DNA of 18,349 nucleotides. It comes from Alphaproteobacteria bacterium (GTDB taxonomy: Bacteria > Pseudomonadota > Alphaproteobacteria > Puniceispirillales > Puniceispirillaceae). The position numbers were made by a program, and so were the translations under genes. The stretch lies in the NCBI GenBank assembly GCA_016780695.1, contig JADHLK010000010.1:1-18349 (forward strand), read 5' to 3'. Shown here in pieces: positions 7,525 to 15,108 of the stretch (positions are counted from its first letter, which is position 1; each line of letters starts with the position of its first letter). The notes below the pieces were generated by a model. The model did no database searches. It was given only the letters and a program-made list of their open reading frames with translations, and was not told the DNA's origin.

Positions 7525-8349
7525 TCACCCCTGAAAGTTAAAAACCTGTTCCATAAAGCCGGCAATGGCCCGGTTAATCTCCTCTGGCCGTTCCGGCGGC
7601 AGCATATGGCCTGCCTCTGGTATCTCTATTGTCTGTGATCGGTTGAGGGCCGCGGCCATCGCCCGCCCGGCCTTGACCGGGGTCATCCGATCTTTTTCTG
7701 CCAGAATAACCAGAGCTGGCAGGTCCAGCTCGGCGGCAGCCTCCGTCCCGCCCAGATAGGCCTGACAGGCGGCCAAATCAACGCCCAGGGCTGCCGGGTC
7801 ATTAGCGGCCATCAGCTGGCGGCTGAAGCCCAGATGCGACAGGCCGGGCTGGCTATGATCATGGAGCCGGGCAGCCTGCCCATGGCCCCAGCCGGTCATC
7901 ATGCGGGCCGCTTTTTGCGGGTCCGTTTTGGCTGTCTCCAGCAGCGCCTCATTGACCGGGATCGAAAGGCCCGCTGCTATCAGCACCAACCCCTTGCAGA
8001 TGCTGGTCTCTCTGACGGCCATATTTTTGGCAGTCTCGAGAGCAACCAGACAGCCTTGTGAATGGCCGGTCAGAACAACCTGTTCCAGCTTCAGCTTTTC
8101 TACCAACCCGGCGGTCCAGTCGGCCATCTCCTCAATAGAAGCCAGCGGGGCCCCGCCAGACAGCCCATGGCCCGGAAAATCCGGCGCATAGACTGAATAG
8201 CCATGATAGGCCAGCCAGCGACTTTGCAGCAGCCAGGTCACATGGCTCTGGCCGCTGCCATGCAGCATCAGCAGGGCCGGGGCTTTCGGGTCTGGGGTGC
8301 GGCCACCGGTAGCGATATGAGCCGGGCTGCCTCGATAATCGATACGCAT
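7525..8349 (-). CDS. Alpha/beta-fold hydrolase
   Basis: Serine hydrolase of the alpha/beta fold, 274 aa, cytoplasmic (no signal peptide seen). The oxyanion-side HGSGQS is at 30-35. The nucleophile elbow GHSQG gives Ser97, and the other triad members are likely Asp220 (LAEKDRMTP) and His248 (EAGHMLPPERP). The family covers esterases, thioesterases, C-C bond hydrolases and haloperoxidase-like enzymes, and sequence alone does not choose among them. It begins six bases after the metY-like gene ends and stops three bases before the beta-oxidation fusion gene, so it is surely in their operon. A thioesterase or an ester/lactone hydrolase acting with the CoA enzymes would fit. Confidence 0.87.
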   Translation of the reverse strand: MRIDYRGSPAHIATGGRTPDPKAPALLMLHGSGQSHVTWLLQSRWLAYHGYSVYAPDFPGHGLSGGAPLASIEEMADWTAGLVEKLKLEQVVLTGHSQGCLVALETAKNMAVRETSICKGLVLIAAGLSIPVNEALLETAKTDPQKAARMMTGWGHGQAARLHDHSQPGLSHLGFSRQLMAANDPAALGVDLAACQAYLGGTEAAAELDLPALVILAEKDRMTPVKAGRAMAAALNRSQTIEIPEAGHMLPPERPEEINRAIAGFMEQVFNFQG

Positions 8350-8355
8350 AATCGC

Positions 8356-9663
8356 TCAGCCCTTCGCTTGTGGCATGCCTTTGGCCGCGGCCCGCAAGGC
8401 TTGCTGAAAATCGGCTTTTATATCCTCTATCGCTTCCAACCCGACTGACAGCCTGATCAAATCATCGCTCAGCCCGCCCTGGCGCATGGATTCAGCATCA
8501 ATATGCGAATGGGTGGTGCTGGCTGGATGGATGACCAGCGTCTTGGCATCCCCGACATTGGCCAGATGGCTGGCCAGCTCCAGCGATTCAATAAAGACGC
8601 GCCCTGCCTGTCTTCCCCCTTTTACGCCAAAGGTGATAATTGACCCGGCCCCCTTGGGCAGCAGCTTTTTCGCCAGCTGATGCCCGGGATGATCCGGCAA
8701 GTCGGGATGCCGCACCCAGGCCACCTGTTCATGCTGGCTCAGCCAATCGAGCAGCGCGTGCGTATTTTGGATATGCTTTTCCATCCGCAGCGGCAAAGTC
8801 TCCAGCCCTTGCAGCAGATAAAAGGCATTTTGTGGTGACAGGCTGGGGCCAAAATTATACATCGCCTCGGCCCGGGCTTTGGCGGTAAAGGCTGCCGGGC
8901 CAAATTCTTCAAAAAAATTGATACCGCCCATCGCATAATGTGGCTCAGCTATGGTCGGGAATTTGCCGCCGCGCGACCAGTCAAAATTGCCGCCATCGAC
9001 AACCGCCCCGCCAATAGCCACCCCGTGCCCACCTATCCATTTGGTCAGCGAATGGATAACCAGATTGGCCCCCAGCGCAATCGGTTGCATCAAATAAGGC
9101 GTATTAAAGGTTGCGTCCACAACCAGCGGCACGCCTGCGGTATCACAGATGTCAGCTACCAGCGGCACATCCAAGACATCCAGCCCGGGATTGCCGATCA
9201 CCTCGGCGAACACCATTTTCGTCTCCGGCCGGATCGCGTCTTTGAGGGCCTCAGGATCAGTCGGGTCAACAAAGCTGGTGGTAATGCCAAAGCGGGGGAG
9301 CGTATATTTCAAGAGATTGACATTGGCCCCGTAAAGCTGGGAGGAAGACACAATATGATCGCCGCTCGAACAGATGGTCAGGATCGCCACGAACAGGGCG
9401 GCCATGCCGGAGCTGGTCGCGATACAGGCCACGCCCCCATCCAGCGCTGCCATGCGCTGTTCCAGCACCGCGACGGTTGGGTTGGAAATGCGCGAATAAA
9501 GATGGCCGCCCTGCTCCATGTTGAACAGGGCCGCAGCATGGCGGGAATCCTCAAAAACATAGGAGGTTGTCTGATGAATCGGCACCGCGCGTGAGCCATG
9601 CTCCTTATCTATTGTCTGGCCAGCGTGCAGGCTCAGCGTTTCCAGCCGGTAATCTTCTGCCAT
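8356..9663 (-). CDS. metY: O-acetylhomoserine sulfhydrylase family (Cys/Met metabolism PLP enzyme)
   Basis: PLP-dependent gamma-replacement enzyme that joins O-acetylhomoserine with sulfide, or with methanethiol in some family members, to give homocysteine or methionine. The protein is 435 aa, the usual MetY length. ETLSLHAGQ and IHQTTSYVFED are characteristic N-terminal motifs. YSRISNPT (57-64) binds the PLP phosphate of the partner subunit, SSGMAAL is at 84-90, Asp183 lies in VVDATFNTP, and HSLTKWIGGHG contains the PLP lysine at 208. It is the first gene of a three-gene operon with a hydrolase and a beta-oxidation enzyme, an unusual setting for methionine synthesis. Its start follows a purine-rich GGAAGGA on the minus strand. 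A cystathionine gamma-synthase role is less likely, given the length and the FNTPYLMQPI region. Confidence 0.88.
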   Translation of the reverse strand: MAEDYRLETLSLHAGQTIDKEHGSRAVPIHQTTSYVFEDSRHAAALFNMEQGGHLYSRISNPTVAVLEQRMAALDGGVACIATSSGMAALFVAILTICSSGDHIVSSSQLYGANVNLLKYTLPRFGITTSFVDPTDPEALKDAIRPETKMVFAEVIGNPGLDVLDVPLVADICDTAGVPLVVDATFNTPYLMQPIALGANLVIHSLTKWIGGHGVAIGGAVVDGGNFDWSRGGKFPTIAEPHYAMGGINFFEEFGPAAFTAKARAEAMYNFGPSLSPQNAFYLLQGLETLPLRMEKHIQNTHALLDWLSQHEQVAWVRHPDLPDHPGHQLAKKLLPKGAGSIITFGVKGGRQAGRVFIESLELASHLANVGDAKTLVIHPASTTHSHIDAESMRQGGLSDDLIRLSVGLEAIEDIKADFQQALRAAAKGMPQAKG

Positions 9664-9783
9664 CGTGCCTGTTTTCCTTCCCTTTTTATAAGGCCCGGCC
9701 GGCCCGCCGGGGGCTCCGATCTGCCTTTTCCCGGCATTTTAGCCAGATTACTGTCCGAAGCGCCAGCAAAACTGCCAGAAAAC

Positions 9784-9847
9784 GACCGGGAATAAGACCG
9801 GGAATAAAACCGGGAATACGACCGGGAACACCACCGGGAATAAGACC
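9784..9847. repeat. Tandem repeat, five 12-bp copies upstream of metY-like gene
   Basis: Five adjacent 12-bp units plus a four-base partial: GACCGGGAATAA twice, AACCGGGAATAC, GACCGGGAACAC, CACCGGGAATAA, then GACC. A weaker 12-base rhythm continues to the right, where AAAAAATAGG occurs at 9850 and again at 9862. The array fills part of the 223-bp gap 9664-9886 that must also hold the promoter of the metY-like operon. It lies about 120 bases upstream of that start codon. Confidence 0.9.
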
Positions 9848-9849
9848 AA

Positions 9850-9886
9850 AAAAAATAGGTGAAAAAATAGGCAGTTAAAACCACAC
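9850..9886 (-). terminator. U-rich tract after glycerophosphodiesterase gene, possible transcript end
   Basis: Read on the minus strand just after the stop at 9887, the RNA has two runs of six and eight U. Only a very short CCAGCAGCTGG fold precedes them, inside the coding end, so this is at best a weak intrinsic terminator for the hpa transcript. Confidence 0.2.
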
Positions 9887-10870
9887 TCAGCCAGCTGCTG
9901 GTTCTGCGTCAGTCCAGCGCATCCCGCGCTGTTGCAGAAGCTGCTGGGCGCGCTGCGGATAATCTGTGATGATACCATCCACGCCAAAATCAATCATCTG
10001 CTCAATATCTTGGCGCTCATTAACCGTCCAGACCGAGACGATCAGCCCTTCTGCTTGTGCTGCCTCGACATGAGAGGCGGTAATATCCTTGAAATAGGGG
10101 GCCCAATGCACCGCCCCGGCCTGCCGGACAAGGCGCGGCAGCTGGCTGCTGATATCCTTGCTGGCTGCCTCTTCCAATACCGCCCCGCCCATATAAGGGG
10201 AGTTTGGATAGACTGTTATCTCGTCTGCCGCCCCGTCATCTGGATAATAGGTCACACAAGAGCGCGGAATTTCAGGGGCTATCGCCTGTGCAGCTTCCAA
10301 TATCCGCCAGTCAAAAGATTGCAGCAATGTGCGCCCGCCCAGCCCGGCGGCGCGGATTTCGGCTGTTACTAGCTCAGCCAGCCGGTCCGGCGGCGGGGTC
10401 AGATGGCTGGCCAGCGGGCTCGATTTAATCTCTATATTCAGCCAACATTCCTGATGGGCCGGTTGCTTGGCCAGCGCACAAATATCAGCCAGCTTCGGAA
10501 CCGGCACACCGTCCAGCCGGGCCTGCTGAGGCCAGCTTTCGCCGTCTGTTGCACGCGGATCCCGGCTGCCAACATCATACCCTGCCAGCTGCGCATAGCT
10601 CAGCGTGATAATGGGCGGGCTGTCTGCCTCCAACCAGCGCCCTGTCGCATCGCGTGTTTGCGCGCCGCTCAGCTGCGGGTCATGTAGCACAACCGGAACA
10701 TCATCCCTTGTTACCAGTATATCCAGCTCAACAATCTGCACCCCGGCGGCAAAGGCGGCAGCAAAGCCGGGCAGGGTATTTTCCGGCATCAGCCCGCGCA
10801 TCCCGCGATGGCCATGCAGGCGCACCAGCCCCGGCGCATGACACAGGGATGGAAAATCTGTTCGGTTCAT
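9887..10870 (-). CDS. Glycerophosphodiester phosphodiesterase family protein
   Basis: Hydrolyses glycerophosphodiesters to an alcohol and glycerol 3-phosphate, using a metal-dependent TIM-barrel fold. From ATG 10870 the protein is 327 aa. HGHRGMRGLMPENTLPGF holds His21, Arg22, Glu30 and Asn31. VELDILVTRDDVPVVLHDP holds Glu48, Asp50 and His63. LNIEIK and the C-terminal VSVWTVN and GVDGIITDYP complete the family signature. There is no signal peptide, so it is probably cytoplasmic. A longer frame opens at 10954, but its extra 28 residues overlap the hpaH-like gene and are not family-like, so 10870 is preferred. No strong ribosome site is seen. It follows hpaH by 28 bases as the last gene of that operon, although it has no evident role in aromatic breakdown. 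Confidence 0.86.
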   Translation of the reverse strand: MNRTDFPSLCHAPGLVRLHGHRGMRGLMPENTLPGFAAAFAAGVQIVELDILVTRDDVPVVLHDPQLSGAQTRDATGRWLEADSPPIITLSYAQLAGYDVGSRDPRATDGESWPQQARLDGVPVPKLADICALAKQPAHQECWLNIEIKSSPLASHLTPPPDRLAELVTAEIRAAGLGGRTLLQSFDWRILEAAQAIAPEIPRSCVTYYPDDGAADEITVYPNSPYMGGAVLEEAASKDISSQLPRLVRQAGAVHWAPYFKDITASHVEAAQAEGLIVSVWTVNERQDIEQMIDFGVDGIITDYPQRAQQLLQQRGMRWTDAEPAAG

Positions 10871-10898
10871 CAGCACCGCGGCAGGCCCGGCCCCAGCC

Positions 10899-11711
10899 TC
10901 AGCCCTGGCCGAAGTGACAGCTGACTGACCCGAACGCGCCAAAATCGGCGTCAATCACTGTGCCGGGCGGACATTCCACAGGCCGGATAAAGGACCCGGA
11001 CAGCACGATTTGGCCGGCCTCTATCTGCTGGCCATATTGGGCCATACGGCGCGCCAGCCAGACCATGGATTCTACCGGATCATTCAACACCGCCGCACCC
11101 AGCCCGGTTTCCTCTACCTGACCGTTGCGGCTGACAATCGCCCCGACCCAGCGCAAATCTACCTGCTCCGGCGCGTGCTGCCGATCTCCCAGCACCAGCC
11201 CAGCATTGGCCGCATTATCGCTGATCGTATCAATCACCGAGCGCGTCTGGCCGCTCGCCGGATCAGCCCGCACAATGCGGGTATCCAGAATCTCCAGCGC
11301 CGGGCAAACAAAATCAGTCGCTGCCAGCAGCTGCTCTCTGGTGACTGTTTCGCCGGCCAGCGGGGCTTTCATGACAAAGGCAATTTCGGCTTCGATGCGC
11401 GGCTGGATAAAGCGGCCCGGCGGCACCTGTGCCTGATTGTCAAACAGCATATCATCAAACAGAATTCCGCTATCCGGTATATCAATATTGAGCGCCATCT
11501 GCATAGCGCGCGAGGTCAGCCCTATCTTCCAGCCGATTATCCGGCGTCCGGCAGCCAGCTTGGCCGCGCATATCGCCTTTTGGACAGCATAGGCATCATC
11601 CATATCCATATCTGGATGCGCCAGCGTCAGCAGCCCTATCTGGGTGCCGTCCTGCTCAGCTGTGATCAGCTGATCTGCCAGAGCGGCGGCCTGTTCTGTT
11701 GTCAGGCTCAT
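10899..11711 (-). CDS. hpaH: 2-oxo-hept-4-ene-1,7-dioate hydratase
   Basis: Adds water to 2-oxohept-4-ene-1,7-dioate (OHED) to give 2,4-dihydroxyhept-2-enedioate, the substrate of the HpaI aldolase. The 270 aa match the family's ~267 aa. GWKIGLTSRAMQ with Lys62 and NIDIPDSGILFDDM (75-88) are close to HpaH/MhpD. The metal ligands are Glu107 and Glu109 in RIEAEIAFVM and Glu140 in CPALEILDTRI, one residue off the Glu106/108/139 recalled for HpcG. The ATG overlaps the stop of the upstream FAH-family gene by four bases (ATGA), indicating coupled translation. The 2-keto-4-pentenoate hydratase MhpD is the alternative, but the operon favours HpaH. Confidence 0.88.
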   Translation of the reverse strand: MSLTTEQAAALADQLITAEQDGTQIGLLTLAHPDMDMDDAYAVQKAICAAKLAAGRRIIGWKIGLTSRAMQMALNIDIPDSGILFDDMLFDNQAQVPPGRFIQPRIEAEIAFVMKAPLAGETVTREQLLAATDFVCPALEILDTRIVRADPASGQTRSVIDTISDNAANAGLVLGDRQHAPEQVDLRWVGAIVSRNGQVEETGLGAAVLNDPVESMVWLARRMAQYGQQIEAGQIVLSGSFIRPVECPPGTVIDADFGAFGSVSCHFGQG

Positions 11712-12589
11712 TGCTCATCCTCTACTATATTAACCAGCTTGCCGATTCCCTCTGCCTCTATCACCACCTCATCTCCCGGCACCAGCCATCGCGGCGGGTC
11801 CAGCCTGGCCCCGGCGCCGGTCGGCGTGCCGGTCACGATAATATCGCCCGGCATCAGCGTGGTGAAGGTTGAGATATAGGCAATCTGACGGCGCACCGGA
11901 AACAGCATCCGGCTGGTGCGGTCATCCTGTCGCAATTCCCCATTTACCCGCGTGGTCAGCTGCACATCATCCAGCTGCTCTGGCCTTGTGAAAGGCACCA
12001 GCCAGGGGCCCATCGCGCCGGATTTGTCAAAATTCTTGCCTTGCGTCACATTGAATTTCGCGTGCCGCACCCAGTCGCGCAGGGTGCCTTCATTGCACAG
12101 GGTCAGGGCGGCAATGTGTTGATAGGCATCTGCCTCTGCGATATGGCGGCCAGCCCGGCCGATTACCAGTGCTATTTCGCCCTCATAATCCAGCTGCTCA
12201 GAGGCTTTTGGCCGGATAAGCGGCTGGTCATGGCCAACAAAGGAGCGGGCAAAGCGGATAAATAGCGACATATTCGCCGGGGCCTCTGACCCGTCCTTAT
12301 ATTCGGCATTGCGATCCGGGAAATTCACCCCGACACAGATGATTTTCTCTGGCCTTGGCAGGGGTATCTGCCAGTCAAATTCGCTATGGGTTACCGCGCG
12401 CCCGGCGGCGGCGGTTGCGGCCTCAGCCAGACCATCTGCGGCGATCACCGCACCCAGATCAGGCCAATGCGGAAAATCCGGTGACAGGGCGATCATGCCG
12501 GCCTCTGTGGCCAGCCCCCAGAAATCTTCTCCAGCAGCGCGGTAGCTGGCAAAGCGGGGCGGATTATTTTTTGTGTCTGTGTAGCTCAT
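11708..12589 (-). CDS. Fumarylacetoacetate hydrolase family protein, candidate OPET decarboxylase/isomerase (HpaG-like)
   Basis: FAH-fold protein of 293 aa. In this operon it is the best candidate for decarboxylating 5-oxopent-3-ene-1,2,5-tricarboxylate (OPET), the step between HpaF and HpaH. It is a single-domain protein, unlike the fused HpaG1-G2 of E. coli (~430 aa). CVGVNFPDRNAEY (85-97) is the family's active-site loop. DYEGEIALVIG gives metal ligands Glu136 and Glu138, and PGDIIVTGTPTGAG is the C-terminal signature. The third ligand is usually Asp in an ND motif; here the segment reads LCNEGTLRD, with Glu167 in its place. ATGA overlaps join it to hpaD upstream and hpaH downstream. A hydrolase acting on another acylpyruvate is the alternative. 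Confidence 0.82.
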   Translation of the reverse strand: MSYTDTKNNPPRFASYRAAGEDFWGLATEAGMIALSPDFPHWPDLGAVIAADGLAEAATAAAGRAVTHSEFDWQIPLPRPEKIICVGVNFPDRNAEYKDGSEAPANMSLFIRFARSFVGHDQPLIRPKASEQLDYEGEIALVIGRAGRHIAEADAYQHIAALTLCNEGTLRDWVRHAKFNVTQGKNFDKSGAMGPWLVPFTRPEQLDDVQLTTRVNGELRQDDRTSRMLFPVRRQIAYISTFTTLMPGDIIVTGTPTGAGARLDPPRWLVPGDEVVIEAEGIGKLVNIVEDEQ

Positions 12590-13566
12590 GGTGCGATAAT
12601 CGGCTGTGATTTTAATTGTGATTCTTTCAGCTCAGCTCGGTTAAACAGGCTGCCTTCCTCAAACCAGCTGCGCGGGGCAGGCGCGCCCCAGAGAGTCTGG
12701 CGTTGCGGGTCGGTCAAATCCCATTTAATCGGCTCATGATCCGGATCGACTGTCTGATAGTCAGAACAGTAAATTTCTATCCGGTGGCCATCCGGGTCGC
12801 GGATATAGAGGAAAAAGGCATTCGAAATCCCATGCCTGCCTGGCCCGCGCTCTATATGATCGACCCAGCCGGTGGTGGACATCAAATCCAGCAGATCGAT
12901 AATATTCATCGGTGTCGGCACCCAAAAGGCGGTATGGTGCAGGCGCGGGCCCAGCCCGTTGGTAAAGGCAATATCATGCACCCCGCCCTTGCGATGCATC
13001 CAGGCCGCCCAGATTTTGCCAGTCTTCTGATCTTCGGTATATTCAGTGGTCCGAAAGCCCAGCTGATTGTAAAAAGCGACTGCCGCATCTACATCTGCGC
13101 TGAACATATTGAAATGGTCGATACGCAGCGGCTTCACCCCGCGATAGAGCGCATATTGCTGATGGATCGGGGGTAGCCTGTCCATCTTGCAATAAAATTC
13201 CAGCGGCACGCCATAGGGGTCACGGGTCTGCAATACGCGGCCCATAAACGGTTTTTCCGTCCAGACTGCTTCCAGCCCCTGTTCCAGCAGCCAGCTCTCG
13301 GCCTTGTCCAAATCCGGCTCATCAAACAGCTTGAAGCCCAGATGCCCGGCCTCAGCGCGGTCAGATTGGGTCAGGCAAATACAATGATGGCCGCGTTCTT
13401 CCATCGCCCGCAGATAGAGCTGCCCGTCTGTCTCATGGGTAATTTGCAGCCCCAGCATATCCACATAAAAAGCGCGCGCCCGCGCCAAATCCGTCACCCG
13501 GTATTCAACATGGCTCAACCGCAGAATATTGAACGGTGGATAAAGAACCGTTTGGGGTAAAGGCAT
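12586..13566 (-). CDS. hpaD: Homoprotocatechuate 2,3-dioxygenase, vicinal-oxygen-chelate type
   Basis: Extradiol ring cleavage of 3,4-dihydroxyphenylacetate to 5-carboxymethyl-2-hydroxymuconate semialdehyde, using Fe(II) or Mn(II). The protein is 326 aa with two VOC domains (about 14-127 and 145-267). Metal ligands are His151 (DHFNMF), His211 (LHHTAF) and Glu264 (RIEIYCSDY). Other active-site residues recalled from Brevibacterium HPCD also align: Asn153, Trp189, His197 (VHDIAF, the acid-base His), Arg240, His245 and Tyr254. The tail DLTDPQRQTLWG is typical of HPCD. It is slightly shorter than the Gram-positive enzyme (~360 aa). E. coli HpaD is an unrelated LigB-type enzyme, so only the function name is shared. 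The gene overlaps the FAH-family gene by ATGA and has a near-ideal ribosome binding site. Confidence 0.92.
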   Translation of the reverse strand: MPLPQTVLYPPFNILRLSHVEYRVTDLARARAFYVDMLGLQITHETDGQLYLRAMEERGHHCICLTQSDRAEAGHLGFKLFDEPDLDKAESWLLEQGLEAVWTEKPFMGRVLQTRDPYGVPLEFYCKMDRLPPIHQQYALYRGVKPLRIDHFNMFSADVDAAVAFYNQLGFRTTEYTEDQKTGKIWAAWMHRKGGVHDIAFTNGLGPRLHHTAFWVPTPMNIIDLLDLMSTTGWVDHIERGPGRHGISNAFFLYIRDPDGHRIEIYCSDYQTVDPDHEPIKWDLTDPQRQTLWGAPAPRSWFEEGSLFNRAELKESQLKSQPIIAP

Positions 13567-13572
13567 GACCGC

Positions 13573-13579
13573 ACCTCCT
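13573..13579 (-). promoter_or_regulatory. Strong ribosome binding site of hpaD
   Basis: On the minus strand AGGAGGT stands six bases before ATG 13566, an almost full anti-SD match. It is the strongest ribosome site noticed in the operon and fits a highly translated dioxygenase placed after a 27-base gap from hpaE. Confidence 0.75.
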
Positions 13580-13593
13580 GGTTATCGGGTCTG

Positions 13594-15108
13594 TTACTCT
13601 CCGCCCAGCCGCGGCACCTTGTTCGGGCCGGTGGCAAAGCCGATATGTTTTTGTTCCATAAAAAACTCAAAAGACCAGTCGCCGCCATCGCGGCCGATCC
13701 CGCTGGCCTTGACCCCGCCAAACGGGGTGGGCAGATGCCGGACATTTTCTGAATTGACCCAGATCATACCAGCTTCCAGCCGCTCAGTCATCCGCATGGC
13801 ACGGGTCACATCGCTGGTCCACAGATAGGCGGTCAGCCCATAATCTGTATCATTGGCGATCTGCAGGGCCTCTGCTTCATCTGCAAAGCGAAGCGCGGTT
13901 AGCACCGGGCCGAATATCTCCTCTTGGGCGATACGCATCTGGTTATTGGCCCCGGTGAACAGGGTCGGGCGCACAAACCAGCCGGGGCCGTCCGGGCGCT
14001 CTCCGCCTGCGGCTATCACCGCCCCTTCTTCTTTGGCAATGTCAAAATAGCTGCATACCTTGTCCAGATGGGTAGGGTGAATCAGCGGGCCGATTTCGGT
14101 GGCTGGGTCCAGCGGATGGCCAATTTTCACCTTATTGGCCCGCTCGGCCAACCGCGCCTCAAATTCCTCTGCGATGCCCTGTTCGATCAACAGGCGCGAG
14201 GAAGAGGTGCAGCGCTCCCCATTCAGCGAATAAATCATAAAGACAGCCGCATCCAAGGCCCGCTCCAGGTCACTGTCAGCAAAGACAATCACCGGGTTTT
14301 TGCCGCCCAGCTCAAAATGCACACGTTTCAGGCTGGCCGCGCCCTGGGCCATAATTTGGCTGCCTGTGCGGCTCTCTCCGACAAAGGCGATGGCCTTAAT
14401 CGCGGGATGTTCGGTCAGCGCCTTGCCGGCCTCCTCTCCCATGCCATTAACCAGATTCCACACGCCTTTGGGCAGCCCGGCCTCCTCTGCCATCTCGACC
14501 AGCAGGCGGGCTGTCAGGGGTGAGAATTCAGCTGGCTTATGCACGATGGTGCAGCCAGCGGCCAGTGCCGGTGCGATCTTCCAGGTTGAGAGCATAAAGG
14601 GCGTGTTCCAGGGGGTGATGACCCCGACCGGGCCAATAGGAACGCGCCCGGTGATATTCATCAGCCCGCCAGAGGGCAGGGCCTTGCCATCGCGTGCTGA
14701 GGGGGCTTTATCTGCAAAAAAGCGGAAATTTTCTGCCCCGCGCAGGGCAGCCTTCGACATAAAACGCAAGGGCTGGCCGCTGTCCCATGCCTCACACAGG
14801 GCGATTTCCTCAGCCCGTGCGACAATGGCATCTGCCACCCGGTGCAGGATTTTGCGCCGTTCCGTCCCGCCCAGATCACGCCAGCCCGGAAAAGCAGCCT
14901 TGGCCGCCGCCGCGGCGCGGTCAATATCGTCTGCTGCCCCTCTGGCTACCTGGCAGATAACAGACCCATCTGTTGGCGAAAGCGTATCAAACCAGTTCCC
15001 GGACGCAGCTGGCAGAGCTTCTCCGCCTATCTGATTCAGGATGCCGGTTTCGCGGAAGCGGGCCAGAAACCCGTCCAGTTTCTGCAGATTTTCGCTTAGC
15101 TGGGTCAT
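13594..15108 (-). CDS. hpaE: 5-carboxymethyl-2-hydroxymuconate semialdehyde dehydrogenase
   Basis: NAD-dependent aldehyde dehydrogenase that oxidises the ring-cleavage semialdehyde made by HpaD to 5-carboxymethyl-2-hydroxymuconate. The protein is 504 aa, full length. GVITPWNTPFMLSTWK (162-177) contains the catalytic Asn168, and VHKPAEFSP contains Lys191. FELGGKNP has the general base Glu266, and LNGERCTSSSRLL has the nucleophile Cys300 in the form usual for HpaE and HMS dehydrogenases. EEIFGPV and the C-terminal PFGGVKASGIGRDGG are present, and LEAGMIWVNSEN resembles HpaE. The ATG overlaps the hpaF stop by four bases, and GGAG lies ten bases before the start. The role is assigned mainly from the operon; a generic aldehyde dehydrogenase is the fallback. 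Confidence 0.9.
   Translation of the reverse strand: MTQLSENLQKLDGFLARFRETGILNQIGGEALPAASGNWFDTLSPTDGSVICQVARGAADDIDRAAAAAKAAFPGWRDLGGTERRKILHRVADAIVARAEEIALCEAWDSGQPLRFMSKAALRGAENFRFFADKAPSARDGKALPSGGLMNITGRVPIGPVGVITPWNTPFMLSTWKIAPALAAGCTIVHKPAEFSPLTARLLVEMAEEAGLPKGVWNLVNGMGEEAGKALTEHPAIKAIAFVGESRTGSQIMAQGAASLKRVHFELGGKNPVIVFADSDLERALDAAVFMIYSLNGERCTSSSRLLIEQGIAEEFEARLAERANKVKIGHPLDPATEIGPLIHPTHLDKVCSYFDIAKEEGAVIAAGGERPDGPGWFVRPTLFTGANNQMRIAQEEIFGPVLTALRFADEAEALQIANDTDYGLTAYLWTSDVTRAMRMTERLEAGMIWVNSENVRHLPTPFGGVKASGIGRDGGDWSFEFFMEQKHIGFATGPNKVPRLGGE

Noticed and set aside
9567..9878. Plus-strand open frame of 103 codons ending in P-G-I-R/K repeats
   Set aside because: It overlaps the metY-like start antisense, and its openness over the array follows from a 12-base repeat without stop codons. 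No family resemblance or ribosome site was seen.
9633..9993. Two minus-strand open frames across the same array (S-R-x-Y and F-P-V-V repeats)
   Set aside because: They arise from the same repeat and overlap the GDPD end in other frames. There is no sign of a real membrane or repeat protein.
10871..10954. Longer N-terminus for the glycerophosphodiesterase (start at 10954)
   Set aside because: The added 28 residues overlap the hydratase gene and do not resemble the family N-terminus. The HGHRG motif sits at the expected distance from 10870.
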